NCBI GenBank assembly: GCA_030656195.1
Contig: JAUSOJ010000226.1
Span: forward strand, 1-43,962
Source of the DNA: Lutibacter sp.
GTDB taxonomy: Bacteria > Bacteroidota > Bacteroidia > Flavobacteriales > Flavobacteriaceae
DNA: 43,962 bases
Reading direction: 5' to 3'
This document shows positions 8,126-15,543 of this stretch, in pieces (position 1 is the first letter of the stretch; every line of letters starts with the position of its first letter). The notes beneath the pieces were generated by a model. It made no database searches. It worked only from the letters and a program-made list of their open reading frames with translations, and was not told where the DNA came from. Both the position numbers and the translations under genes were made by a program.

Positions 8126-8371
8126 ATGAAATATGTGATTATTTTTGTTTTGATCCTTACTATAGGAATGTTGGTCACCGGTTTTTACCTAAAAAATTCG
8201 GGCGATGCCAACGGGGAAATTGTGATTGGACTGGGCGTTTTGCTAGTGGCTTTCATTTTGATGCCTTTGTTTATTTACCATCGGTATAAAAACAAAAACA
8301 TGGCCGATTTCACTTTCGATAAATTCAGAAAAGACCTTGAGGAGCGAAGCAAAAGCGATAAAAATTTATAG
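8126..8371 (+). CDS. Small two-TM membrane protein, unknown function
   Basis: 81 residues: transmembrane segment about 4-21 (YVIIFVLILTIGMLVTGF), a short polar loop with NSGDANGE, a second segment about 32-51 (IVIGLGVLLVAFILMPLFIY), then a basic/acidic cytoplasmic tail (FRKDLEERSKSDKNL). I recognise no domain. The start codon lies inside an inverted repeat (CATCTGT 8094-8100 and ACAGATG 8122-8128). Its stop is 3 nt from the stop of convergent tadA, with no terminator between. Confidence 0.65.
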   Translation: MKYVIIFVLILTIGMLVTGFYLKNSGDANGEIVIGLGVLLVAFILMPLFIYHRYKNKNMADFTFDKFRKDLEERSKSDKNL

Positions 8372-8374
8372 TAA

Positions 8375-8824
8375 TTAGTTCAAATTGCGTTTTTCAATAA
8401 AAAATCGCTTTAAAAGTTTGCTGCATTCGTCTTCTAAAACACCGCCAACAACCACTGTTTTAGGGTGTAACGTGGTATTCATCACCAAAAATCCTCTTTT
8501 TTCTTCCGATGCGCCATATACAATTCGGCCAATTTGCGTCCAATAACTAGCACCTGCGCACATTTGGCAAGGTTCTAAAGTCACATACAACGTACACTCT
8601 TTTAAGTATTTTCCGCCTAAAAAATCGGCCGCGGCCGTAAAAGCCTGCATTTCGGCGTGTGCGGTTACATCGTTCAAAGTTTCGGTTAAATTATGGGCTC
8701 GGGCAATAATTTGGTTGTTCATCACAATGACAGCACCAATGGGAACTTCATTTTTGTCCAAAGCCATTTCCGCTTCCTGCAAAGCGCGTTTCATAAAATA
8801 AGTATCGTCAAATGGATCCATCAT
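8375..8824 (-). CDS. tadA: tRNA-specific adenosine deaminase
   Basis: 149 residues, usual length. The zinc-dependent deaminase motif is complete: HAEMQAF (metal His and catalytic Glu, about residues 56-58) and LEPCQMCAGA (two Cys ligands). TadA converts adenosine 34 of tRNA-Arg to inosine in the cytoplasm. Two adjacent ATGs (8824 and 8821) are possible starts. TACTTTTG on the minus strand (8829-8836) lies exactly 4 nt before the first ATG, so a leaderless mRNA is predicted. A guanine deaminase of the same superfamily is less likely given the TadA-like EVPIGAVIV and ECTLYVTLEPC context. Confidence 0.9.
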   Translation of the reverse strand: MMDPFDDTYFMKRALQEAEMALDKNEVPIGAVIVMNNQIIARAHNLTETLNDVTAHAEMQAFTAAADFLGGKYLKECTLYVTLEPCQMCAGASYWTQIGRIVYGASEEKRGFLVMNTTLHPKTVVVGGVLEDECSKLLKRFFIEKRNLN

Positions 8825-8828
8825 CCAT

Positions 8829-8836
8829 CAAAAGTA
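8829..8836 (-). promoter_or_regulatory. -7 element 4 nt before tadA ATG
   Basis: Minus-strand TACTTTTG matches TAnnTTTG exactly, with spacer ATGG to the start codon. The transcript would begin at or beside the A of the ATG. Confidence 0.5.
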
Positions 8837-8903
8837 ATTATTTTTAACTGAACTCATCTTGATTTTTTTAGCCAATTAGAAAAAGTCAGTATGGGTTCAT
8901 TCA

Positions 8904-8930
8904 TTGAATAATTTAAATAGCGTAGTTTTG
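8904..8930 (+). promoter_or_regulatory. Promoter of dxs (TTG-N16-TAGTTTTG)
   Basis: TTG at 8904-8906, 16 nt, TAGTTTTG at 8923-8930. The element ends 5 nt before GTG 8936 and 2 nt before TTG 8933, favouring GTG or a later start, with essentially no 5' leader. Confidence 0.55.
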
Positions 8931-8935
8931 TATTG

Positions 8936-10705
8936 GTGAAAACAAATTTATTGGCACATATTAACGACCCGAAAGACCTGCGAAAGCTGGCTAAAAATCA
9001 ATTGGAAACGGTTGCCAAAGAGCTGCGCGAATTCATTATTGACATTGTTGCCGCCAAAGAAGGACATTTGGGTGCCAGTTTGGGCGTGGTTGAATTGACC
9101 ATTGCTTTGCATTATGTGTTTGATACGCCAAACGATTTGTTGATTTGGGATGTTGGGCATCAGGCATACGGACATAAAATATTAACAGGACGAAGGGAAA
9201 ATTTTCAAACAAATAGACAATTGGGCGGAATTTCGGGTTTTCCAAAACGAAGCGAAAGCATTTACGACGCTTTTGGAACCGGACATTCTTCAACCTCGAT
9301 TTCTGCAGCTTTGGGAATGGCGCTTGCCTCAAAATTGAAAGGTGATTTTCAAAAACACCACATTGCCGTTATTGGCGATGCTTCCATTGCCAGCGGAATG
9401 GCTTTTGAAGGATTGAACCACGCCGGCGTTACCGATGCCAATTTGCTGATTATTTTAAACGACAACGCCATGGGAATTGACCCAAGCGTTGGGGCATTGA
9501 AAAAGTATTTTACCGATGTGAAAGCGGGTAAAAAAGTTCGAAAAAATAACATTATTGAAGCGTTAAATTTCAATTATTCCGGACCAATTGACGGGCACAA
9601 TATCAACGACATTATCACCGAACTGGAACGTTTAAAATCGATTAAAGGCCCTAAATTCTTACATATTATCACCACCAAGGGAAAAGGGCTGCAGCAAGCG
9701 GAAAATGACCAGATAACGTACCACGCTCCAGGAAAATTCGATAAAATAACAGGTGAGTTGCCGGCTAAAAACAATGTGCCGCAGCCTCCTAAATACCAGG
9801 ATGTTTTTGGGGAAACCATTGTGGAATTGGCAAAAAGCAATCCGAAAATTGTTGGTATTACGCCTGCAATGCCAACAGGAAGCTCGCTAAAATTAATGAT
9901 TGACGAAATGCCCGAAAGGGCTTTTGATGTTGGCATTGCCGAACAGCATGCGGTAACTTTGGCTGCCGGAATGGCCACGCAGGGACTGATTCCTTTTTGC
10001 GCCATTTATTCCACATTTTTGCAACGTGCCTATGACCAAATTATCCATGATGTGGCCATCCAAAAATTGCCTGTCATTTTTTGTATAGACCGAGCCGGAA
10101 TTGTGGGCGAAGACGGCGCAACGCACCACGGAGCTTTCGACATTGCTTATTTGCGTTGTATTCCAAACTTAGTGATTTTTGCGCCTTTAAATGAACTTGA
10201 ATTGCGCAACATGATGTTTACCGCGCAAATGGGAATCGATTTTCCATTGGCGATTCGTTATCCTCGCGGACAAGGAACGCTGATTGATTGGAAACTTCCT
10301 TTTAGCAAAATTGAAATAGGAAAAGGTGTTTGTATCTCAGAAGGTTCTGAAATTGCGGTGTTAAGCATTGGCACCATCGGAAATAAATTGATTGAACTTC
10401 AGGCTGATTTGCCTAAAAACAAAGTTGCCCATTATGCGATGCGTTTTGTAAAACCTTTGGATGAAAAAATGCTTCACAAAGTATTCAAAAAATTTGAAAC
10501 TATTGTCACTATTGAAGACGGCGCCATTATGGGCGGATTTGGAAGTGCCATTTTAGAATTCGCTTCAAACAATAATTACACAAACAAAACCGTTAAACAT
10601 TTAGGGATTCCAGATCATTTTGTGGAACACGGAAAAGTGGATGAATTGTTTGAGAGCATTCATTTATCTAAAGAAAAAATAGCGGAATTCCTGTTGAAAC
10701 TTTAA
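8936..10705 (+). CDS. dxs: 1-deoxy-D-xylulose-5-phosphate synthase
   Basis: About 589 residues. Dxs condenses pyruvate and glyceraldehyde-3-phosphate with thiamine diphosphate, the first step of the MEP isoprenoid pathway, in the cytosol. Visible motifs are GHQAYGHKIL, the ThDP-binding GDASIASGMAFEGLNHAG ending NDN, and GIAEQHAVTLAAGMA of the transketolase pyrimidine-binding domain. It is slightly shorter than the proteobacterial enzyme but looks complete. No ATG exists at the 5' end: candidates are TTG 8933 and GTG 8936, and the promoter position favours GTG. The DUF3078 gene follows 61 nt downstream. Confidence 0.93.
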   Translation: MKTNLLAHINDPKDLRKLAKNQLETVAKELREFIIDIVAAKEGHLGASLGVVELTIALHYVFDTPNDLLIWDVGHQAYGHKILTGRRENFQTNRQLGGISGFPKRSESIYDAFGTGHSSTSISAALGMALASKLKGDFQKHHIAVIGDASIASGMAFEGLNHAGVTDANLLIILNDNAMGIDPSVGALKKYFTDVKAGKKVRKNNIIEALNFNYSGPIDGHNINDIITELERLKSIKGPKFLHIITTKGKGLQQAENDQITYHAPGKFDKITGELPAKNNVPQPPKYQDVFGETIVELAKSNPKIVGITPAMPTGSSLKLMIDEMPERAFDVGIAEQHAVTLAAGMATQGLIPFCAIYSTFLQRAYDQIIHDVAIQKLPVIFCIDRAGIVGEDGATHHGAFDIAYLRCIPNLVIFAPLNELELRNMMFTAQMGIDFPLAIRYPRGQGTLIDWKLPFSKIEIGKGVCISEGSEIAVLSIGTIGNKLIELQADLPKNKVAHYAMRFVKPLDEKMLHKVFKKFETIVTIEDGAIMGGFGSAILEFASNNNYTNKTVKHLGIPDHFVEHGKVDELFESIHLSKEKIAEFLLKL

Positions 10706-10766
10706 TAAAAAAAATATTTTATGTTTCTTTGCGGAAATATTTTCCAGCCCCTAATATGATTACAAA

Positions 10767-11723
10767 ATGCGATTAAAACTCTTCCTTATTTTTACAATTC
10801 TTTACACTTTCAAAACGACCGCTTCAATTTCAAAAGATACTTTAGCCATTGATTCACCGCCGGTGACCCATTGGGAAGAAACCAATAAGTTCAGGTTGAT
10901 TTTTACCCAAAATTCCTTTGTTAACTGGAGTGCAGGCGGCAACAATTCAATTTCCGGCATTGCGAAAATAAACATAAAAAGAGATTATAAAAACAATCAT
11001 AAAGTTTGGGAAAATGAATTGAAAACCAACTTTGGTTTAAATAAAGAAGCCAGTCGAGAATTGCGAAAAACCGAAGATCTGGTTGAACTAAATTCAACTT
11101 TTGGTTACAGAAATGACATTACATCAAAGTGGTACACTTCTGCAAAATTCAATTTTAAAACACAATTTGCTAACGGTTATAAATACCCGAATAAGGACAA
11201 ACCCATTTCAAAATTCTTCTCTCCTGCATACAATTTTTTAGGCGTTGGGTCTGAATATTTTTCAAAGGAAAACGAACTAAAAGTATATCTTTCGCCACTC
11301 ACCAACAAAATGACTTTTGTTTACAACCAGGTTTTGGCAAATGAAGGTGCTTTTGGTGTCGCTCGTGCCGAATATGATGAAGCCGGAAATATACTGACCC
11401 CAGGCGAAAATTTAAAAGTTGAAGTAGGAACGTATGTTTCCAGCGAATGGAAAACAATGGTGATGGAAAATATAAAAATGAGCAATAAATTGATTTTGTA
11501 TTCTGATTATTTAAACAAATATGGCAACGTTGATGTAAACTGGGAAGTGAATTTTGATATGACCATTAACAAGCATATAACCGCAAATGTAGGTTCCCAT
11601 TTTTTATATGATGATGACGTGAAAAATAAAAAAGACCTAAATAACGATGGAATATTGGTTCCTGTTGGGCCTAAAATTCAATTAAAGCAAATGTTGGGTG
11701 TGGGCATATTATATTTATTTTAG
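10767..11723 (+). CDS. DUF3078 family secreted protein
   Basis: 318 residues with a signal peptide-like N-terminus (MRLKLFLIFTILYTFKTTAS). The region WEETNKFRLIFTQNSFVNWSAGGNNSISG is characteristic of DUF3078, and the remainder alternates aromatic and polar residues in short strands, compatible with an outer-membrane beta-barrel ending in GVGILYLF. Function is unknown. It follows dxs in the same direction and probably shares its transcript, though no direct isoprenoid link is evident. A strong hairpin closes the unit. Confidence 0.75.
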   Translation: MRLKLFLIFTILYTFKTTASISKDTLAIDSPPVTHWEETNKFRLIFTQNSFVNWSAGGNNSISGIAKINIKRDYKNNHKVWENELKTNFGLNKEASRELRKTEDLVELNSTFGYRNDITSKWYTSAKFNFKTQFANGYKYPNKDKPISKFFSPAYNFLGVGSEYFSKENELKVYLSPLTNKMTFVYNQVLANEGAFGVARAEYDEAGNILTPGENLKVEVGTYVSSEWKTMVMENIKMSNKLILYSDYLNKYGNVDVNWEVNFDMTINKHITANVGSHFLYDDDVKNKKDLNNDGILVPVGPKIQLKQMLGVGILYLF

Positions 11724-11750
11724 AGACATTTGAAAATAAATAAGTAAAAT

Positions 11751-11794
11751 AAAAAAGTTCCAAAGACCAATTGTTTGGTTTTTGGAACTTTTTT
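11751..11794. terminator. Bidirectional terminator
   Basis: 20-nt arms (11751-11770 and 11775-11794) with core GTTCCAAA/TTTGGAAC, one G-T wobble, a 4-nt loop, and A-run/T-run flanks. It separates convergent DUF3078 and ALDH genes. Confidence 0.85.
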
Positions 11795-11821
11795 AATTCT
11801 AATTGGTTTAGATATCTGAAA

Positions 11822-13378
11822 CTAGTCCAAATCAAATTTTATGCCTTGCGCCAAAGGCAATTCGGTGGTATAATTTATGGTATTTGTTTGGCGTCTCATA
11901 TAAACTTTCCAGGCATCGGAACCCGATTCTCTGCCGCCGCCAGTTTCTTTTTCACCACCAAAAGCACCGCCAATTTCGGCTCCTGAAGTGCCAATATTAA
12001 CATTAGCAATTCCGCAATCGGAACCTTGAACAGATAAAAACAGTTCGGCTTCACGTAAATTGTTGGTCATTATTGCAGAAGATAGTCCTTGCACAACGCC
12101 ATTTTGCAATGCAATGGCATTTTTAAGTTCACCAGAATATTTTATCAAGTATAAAATTGGCGCGAATGTTTCGTGTTGCACAATTTCAAAGTGGTTTTCA
12201 GCCTCTACAATTGCAGGTTTTACATAACAGCCGCTTTCGTAACCTTTTCCGCTTAAAACGCAGCCTTCAACCAAAATTTTTCCGCCTTCTTTAACGGCTT
12301 CTGCCAACGCATTTTGATACATTTTAACGGCAGCTTTGTCGATTAACGGTCCAACGTGGTTGTTTTCGTCCAGCGGATTTCCAATGCGCAATTGTTTGTA
12401 GGCTTTCACCAATGCATCTTTTACCTGTTCATACATAGATTCGTGGATAATTAACCTGCGGGTTGATGTGCAACGTTGTCCGGCAGTTCCCACAGCACCG
12501 AATACGGCGCCAATAATGGTCATTTTAATATCTGCGCTTGGTGTGATAATAATGGCGTTGTTGCCGCCCAATTCCAACAATGATCTTCCCAAACGTTCTG
12601 CAACAGTTTTTGCCACAATTTTACCCATTCTGATGGATCCGGTTGCTGAAATTAAGGAGATGCGTTTGTCGTTGGTCATATATTCGCCAACTTTGTAATC
12701 GCCATTGATGATGCAGGAAATGCCTTCGGGCAGGTTATTTTCTTTTAAAACGCTTGCAATGATATTTTGGCAGGCAATACTGCATAAAGGTGCTTTTTCT
12801 GACGCTTTCCAAACGCAAACATCACCGGCAATCCAAGCCAATGCTGTATTCCAGGCCCAAACTGCCACAGGAAAGTTAAATGCAGAAATAATGCCCACAA
12901 TGCCCAACGGATGATATTGGTCGTACATTCTGTGTCCCGGACGTTCGGAATGCATGGTAAATCCGTGCAATTGTCTGGACAATCCAACAGCAAAGTCGCA
13001 AATGTCTATCATTTCCTGAACTTCGCCCAAACCTTCTTGCAATGATTTGCCCATTTCATAAGAAACCAATTCGCCCAGTGGTTGTTTTAATTCGCGCAAT
13101 TTTTCGCCAAACTGACGAACCATTTCGCCTCGTTGCGGTGCAGGAACAATTCTCCAGGTGGAAAAAGCGGTTTGTGCAGTTTCTATCACTTTTTCAAAAT
13201 CATCTTTGGCGGTTGCGCTGACTTTTCCAATCAATTTGCCGTTTACAGGAGAATAGGATTCCATAATTTCACCAACGCCAAAGAAATTTGATCCTGTTGA
13301 AGTGCCGTTATTTATTGTTTTAACGCCTAGTTTTTCTAAAGCTTGTTGTATTGTTTTTTCTATTGCTGTAATTTCCAT
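11822..13378 (-). CDS. Aldehyde dehydrogenase, ALDH7-like (probable aminoadipate-semialdehyde dehydrogenase)
   Basis: 518 residues, a full ALDH. Motifs: FNFPVAVWAWNTALAWIAGD (cofactor site), LLELGGNNAIII with the general-base Glu, and AGQRCTSTRRL with the catalytic Cys. The GTAGQRCT form and overall sequence resemble the ALDH7/antiquitin group, which oxidises alpha-aminoadipic semialdehyde (piperideine-6-carboxylate) in lysine catabolism. That substrate is inferred from family resemblance only; no other lysine-degradation gene is adjacent. NAD-dependent and cytosolic. Repeat copy B lies in the 317-bp upstream gap. Confidence 0.85.
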   Translation of the reverse strand: MEITAIEKTIQQALEKLGVKTINNGTSTGSNFFGVGEIMESYSPVNGKLIGKVSATAKDDFEKVIETAQTAFSTWRIVPAPQRGEMVRQFGEKLRELKQPLGELVSYEMGKSLQEGLGEVQEMIDICDFAVGLSRQLHGFTMHSERPGHRMYDQYHPLGIVGIISAFNFPVAVWAWNTALAWIAGDVCVWKASEKAPLCSIACQNIIASVLKENNLPEGISCIINGDYKVGEYMTNDKRISLISATGSIRMGKIVAKTVAERLGRSLLELGGNNAIIITPSADIKMTIIGAVFGAVGTAGQRCTSTRRLIIHESMYEQVKDALVKAYKQLRIGNPLDENNHVGPLIDKAAVKMYQNALAEAVKEGGKILVEGCVLSGKGYESGCYVKPAIVEAENHFEIVQHETFAPILYLIKYSGELKNAIALQNGVVQGLSSAIMTNNLREAELFLSVQGSDCGIANVNIGTSGAEIGGAFGGEKETGGGRESGSDAWKVYMRRQTNTINYTTELPLAQGIKFDLD

Positions 13379-13525
13379 AAGAAGAATTTCTTTTTGATTT
13401 TAGATGATGTAAAAATACGAATAATACCGCCCAATATTTGAATTCATTCTAAATTATTCATGATTAATTCATAGTGCGTTAAGGATAGAGCCCTTCGGCT
13501 GCGCTCAGGATAAACTAATTGTTTG

Positions 13526-13612
13526 AGCACTTTTTTTTTGCGGTTTTTTCACCGCTAAAAAATGCGAGTAGCGAAAGCCTGACCCGCCAGCTGGCGGGGA
13601 ACGCCCAAAATA
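13526..13612 (-). repeat. Composite GC-rich double-hairpin repeat, copy B
   Basis: On the minus strand it runs ATATTTTGGGCGTTCCC, then the perfect 16-bp palindrome CCCGCCAGCTGGCGGG (13583-13598), then TCAGGCTTTCGCTACTCGC and a second stem with TTTTTTAGCGGTGAAAAAACCGC. It is more diverged than copies A and C outside the core. It follows the 13696-14904 gene in that gene's direction. Confidence 0.7.
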
Positions 13613-13621
13613 TATTGCAAA

Positions 13622-13657
13622 AAGAAAAGCCGCTTCAAAATTTGAAACGGCTTTCTT
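13622..13657 (-). terminator. Terminator of the sigma factor/beta-barrel operon
   Basis: Near-perfect hairpin (AAGCCGCTTCAAA and TTTGAAACGGCTT) with a CTTTTCTTTTTG run on the minus strand, 38 nt after the stop codon of the 13696 gene. Confidence 0.75.
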
Positions 13658-13695
13658 CATTCAATATTTGGTAACCAACCAAATAAATAAACCAA

Positions 13696-14904
13696 CTAAA
13701 ACTTATAATTTAAACCTGTATAAACTCCTAAATAGTAAGGCTGAATGCTGCCGGAGTTTTTAGAAAAGGTGTTTGTTTGCATTTTGAACATTGGGGAAAC
13801 GTTGATAAATAAATTTTTGTAAAGCGAATAATCGATATCCAATCCAATGTTTCCGCTAAAATTTACGGATCTTAAGTTGTTTGATGAGCCCAAACTTTGA
13901 GAAAAACTGTTGGTTTCCACAAAAACTTCATCCTTGTTTAAAAGCAACGTGCTAAAACCGCCCACCAAATTGATACCGAATTTCCCGTCTGCAACACTGT
14001 ATTTTACCTCAACAGGAATTTCCACATAGCCAAAAACCTGATTCAAACTTCCACCTGAATCATTGTCAGCATTTATGTTCTTATCTTTAAGTTTTGTAAT
14101 TTCTGCACTTCTTGCCATTAAAGGGTTTGCCGATAAATTTGAAAAACTTACAATGGCAACGCCTGGTGTGACGTAAATGTTATTGGTTGTTAACCCTAAA
14201 TTGATAAGGTTAACGCCCGATTGCAGGCTAAATTTGTTTGTAAGCTGATAGGCCACTTTTACGCCGTATGAAAAAGATGAATTTCCGGAAGAAGGATTGT
14301 CTTTAAACTGTGCGTCAATTCCGGAGCCATCGCCAAACGAACTAAAATAAATAGGGGCGAAAATGGTGGCCACCGTAAATTTACTTTCTGCGATTTCTCT
14401 TTTTGTAACTTCTTTGTCGGAGAATTTAGACAACGGCAAGTTTTTGGCGTCTTTAAATAAGAAGTTGTTTTCTGATTTTTGTGAAAAAGCAGTTTGTTCT
14501 GTTGTTTTTTCCTCGGCCTTTACCGCAAATTGAGTGCTATATTCTATTTCAGCCAGTTCTTTACTTAAGGCCGAAACCACTTTTTGCATTTCCTTTAATT
14601 TTTCTTCAACAGTAATTGTAGTTGCTGAATCTTTTTTGTTTGAAATTTCTTTGTTGGTGTTTTTTTTATGAAAGAAATTTTTAGAGAAATTATTTTTTGG
14701 TAAAAAATAAATAGTGCCTAAACTAAAAAACAGGACAAATACTGCTGCAATACTGGAAAGTTTTAGCCAAAATGGAAGTGCTCTTTTATTAGATCGGGGA
14801 ATTAACCTATTTTCAATAGCATCCCAAGCTTCACTAGGTGGGGAAACCTCAAAGTCTTTTAAATTCTCATGGAATAATCGGTCAATATTTTTTAAATTTT
14901 TCAC
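13696..14904 (-). CDS. Anti-sigma-like membrane protein with C-terminal beta-barrel-like domain
   Basis: 402 residues. N-terminal about 40 residues (RLFHENLKDFEVSPPSEAWD) resemble the cytoplasmic segment of Bacteroidota membrane proteins encoded after ECF sigma genes. A single transmembrane helix follows at about 44-68, then a charged, probably coiled stretch about 95-125 (EEKLKEMQKVVSALSKELAEIE), then from about 165 a strand-rich domain with the aromatic alternation of outer-membrane barrels, ending YYLGVYTGLNYKF. The stop of the sigma gene is 14 nt upstream, so the two are probably one operon. An anti-sigma role is inferred from context and layout, not shown. Function of the barrel-like domain is unknown. 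Confidence 0.65.
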   Translation of the reverse strand: MKNLKNIDRLFHENLKDFEVSPPSEAWDAIENRLIPRSNKRALPFWLKLSSIAAVFVLFFSLGTIYFLPKNNFSKNFFHKKNTNKEISNKKDSATTITVEEKLKEMQKVVSALSKELAEIEYSTQFAVKAEEKTTEQTAFSQKSENNFLFKDAKNLPLSKFSDKEVTKREIAESKFTVATIFAPIYFSSFGDGSGIDAQFKDNPSSGNSSFSYGVKVAYQLTNKFSLQSGVNLINLGLTTNNIYVTPGVAIVSFSNLSANPLMARSAEITKLKDKNINADNDSGGSLNQVFGYVEIPVEVKYSVADGKFGINLVGGFSTLLLNKDEVFVETNSFSQSLGSSNNLRSVNFSGNIGLDIDYSLYKNLFINVSPMFKMQTNTFSKNSGSIQPYYLGVYTGLNYKF

Positions 14905-14918
14905 TAGTATCTTTTAAC

Positions 14919-15455
14919 TTAAATCGATTGTTGTGCTTTTTGATGTGTTTCAATTTTCAATTTTAAAATGGCTCTTGCACGGGCTAAATTTGATTTTGAG
15001 GTGCCTTCTGCAATTTGCATCATTTCTGAAATCTCTTTATGTGAATAACCATCTAAAGCATAAAGGTTAAAAACCAGTCGATACCTGTCGGGCAATTCAT
15101 TGATTAGATTTAGCAAAAAATCTAAAGAAATTTCATCATCATCAACGTCAACAACCACCTCATCAGGAATATCTTCCGTCACAATATTTAACACATTTTT
15201 TTTTCTGTACTTTAATAAAACTGTGTTAATCATTACCCGCTTTAACCAGCCTTCAAACGAACCTTTAAAATTAAACTGCCCAATTTTGTCAAAAATGACG
15301 ATAAAGCCATCCTGAAAATTGTCTTGAGCCTCTTGTTTGTTTTTAGAGTACTTAAGGCATATTGAAAATAACTTACCTGCAAAAAGCTGATAAATTTCCT
15401 TCTGTGCCTTGTGATCGTTATTAGCACACTGTTTTATGAGTTCATCTAAACCCAA
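14919..15455 (-). CDS. ECF RNA polymerase sigma factor (sigma-70 family)
   Basis: 178 residues. Region 2 is visible as LFSICLKYSKNKQEAQDNFQ then DGFIVIFDKIGQF and FEGWLKRVMINTVLLKYRKK; region 4 as LPDRYRLVFNLYALDGYSHK followed by EISEMMQIAEGTSKSNLARA. It directs transcription of a specific regulon in the cytoplasm. The only in-frame start after the upstream stop is TTG 15455; an ATG eight bases further upstream (15466-15464) is out of frame. Followed 14 nt later by the putative membrane partner, which probably controls its activity. Confidence 0.9.
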   Translation of the reverse strand: MGLDELIKQCANNDHKAQKEIYQLFAGKLFSICLKYSKNKQEAQDNFQDGFIVIFDKIGQFNFKGSFEGWLKRVMINTVLLKYRKKNVLNIVTEDIPDEVVVDVDDDEISLDFLLNLINELPDRYRLVFNLYALDGYSHKEISEMMQIAEGTSKSNLARARAILKLKIETHQKAQQSI

Positions 15456-15517
15456 ATACGAGCATTTTAATTGTTAATAAGATACCTAAAAAGATAATAG
15501 GTTGCGTAAATTTACAT

Positions 15518-15525
15518 TACTTTTG
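15518..15525 (+). promoter_or_regulatory. -7 element for the LuxE-like gene
   Basis: TACTTTTG matches TAnnTTTG and lies 18 nt before ATG 15544. It is downstream of the alternative TTG start at 15502, which excludes that codon as the start for this promoter. Confidence 0.5.
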
Positions 15526-15543
15526 TGGGGTTTCCGAATTTTT

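Larger units (their letters stand above)
13379..13695. other. 317-bp intergenic region with repeat copy B
   Basis: Holds, left to right, a likely ALDH promoter area, a CCTGAGCG-AGCCGAAGGG type module (reverse strand, about 13489-13508), repeat copy B and the terminator of the upstream-lying 13696 gene. No gene was seen. Confidence 0.6.

Noticed and set aside
9036-9332. 98-codon frame opposite dxs
   Set aside because: Lies wholly within a strongly conserved gene on the other strand, with no domain, promoter or start context.
15502-15543. TTG start extending the LuxE-like gene upstream
   Set aside because: It precedes the -7 element TACTTTTG at 15518-15525, and the added residues do not look like a family N-terminus.
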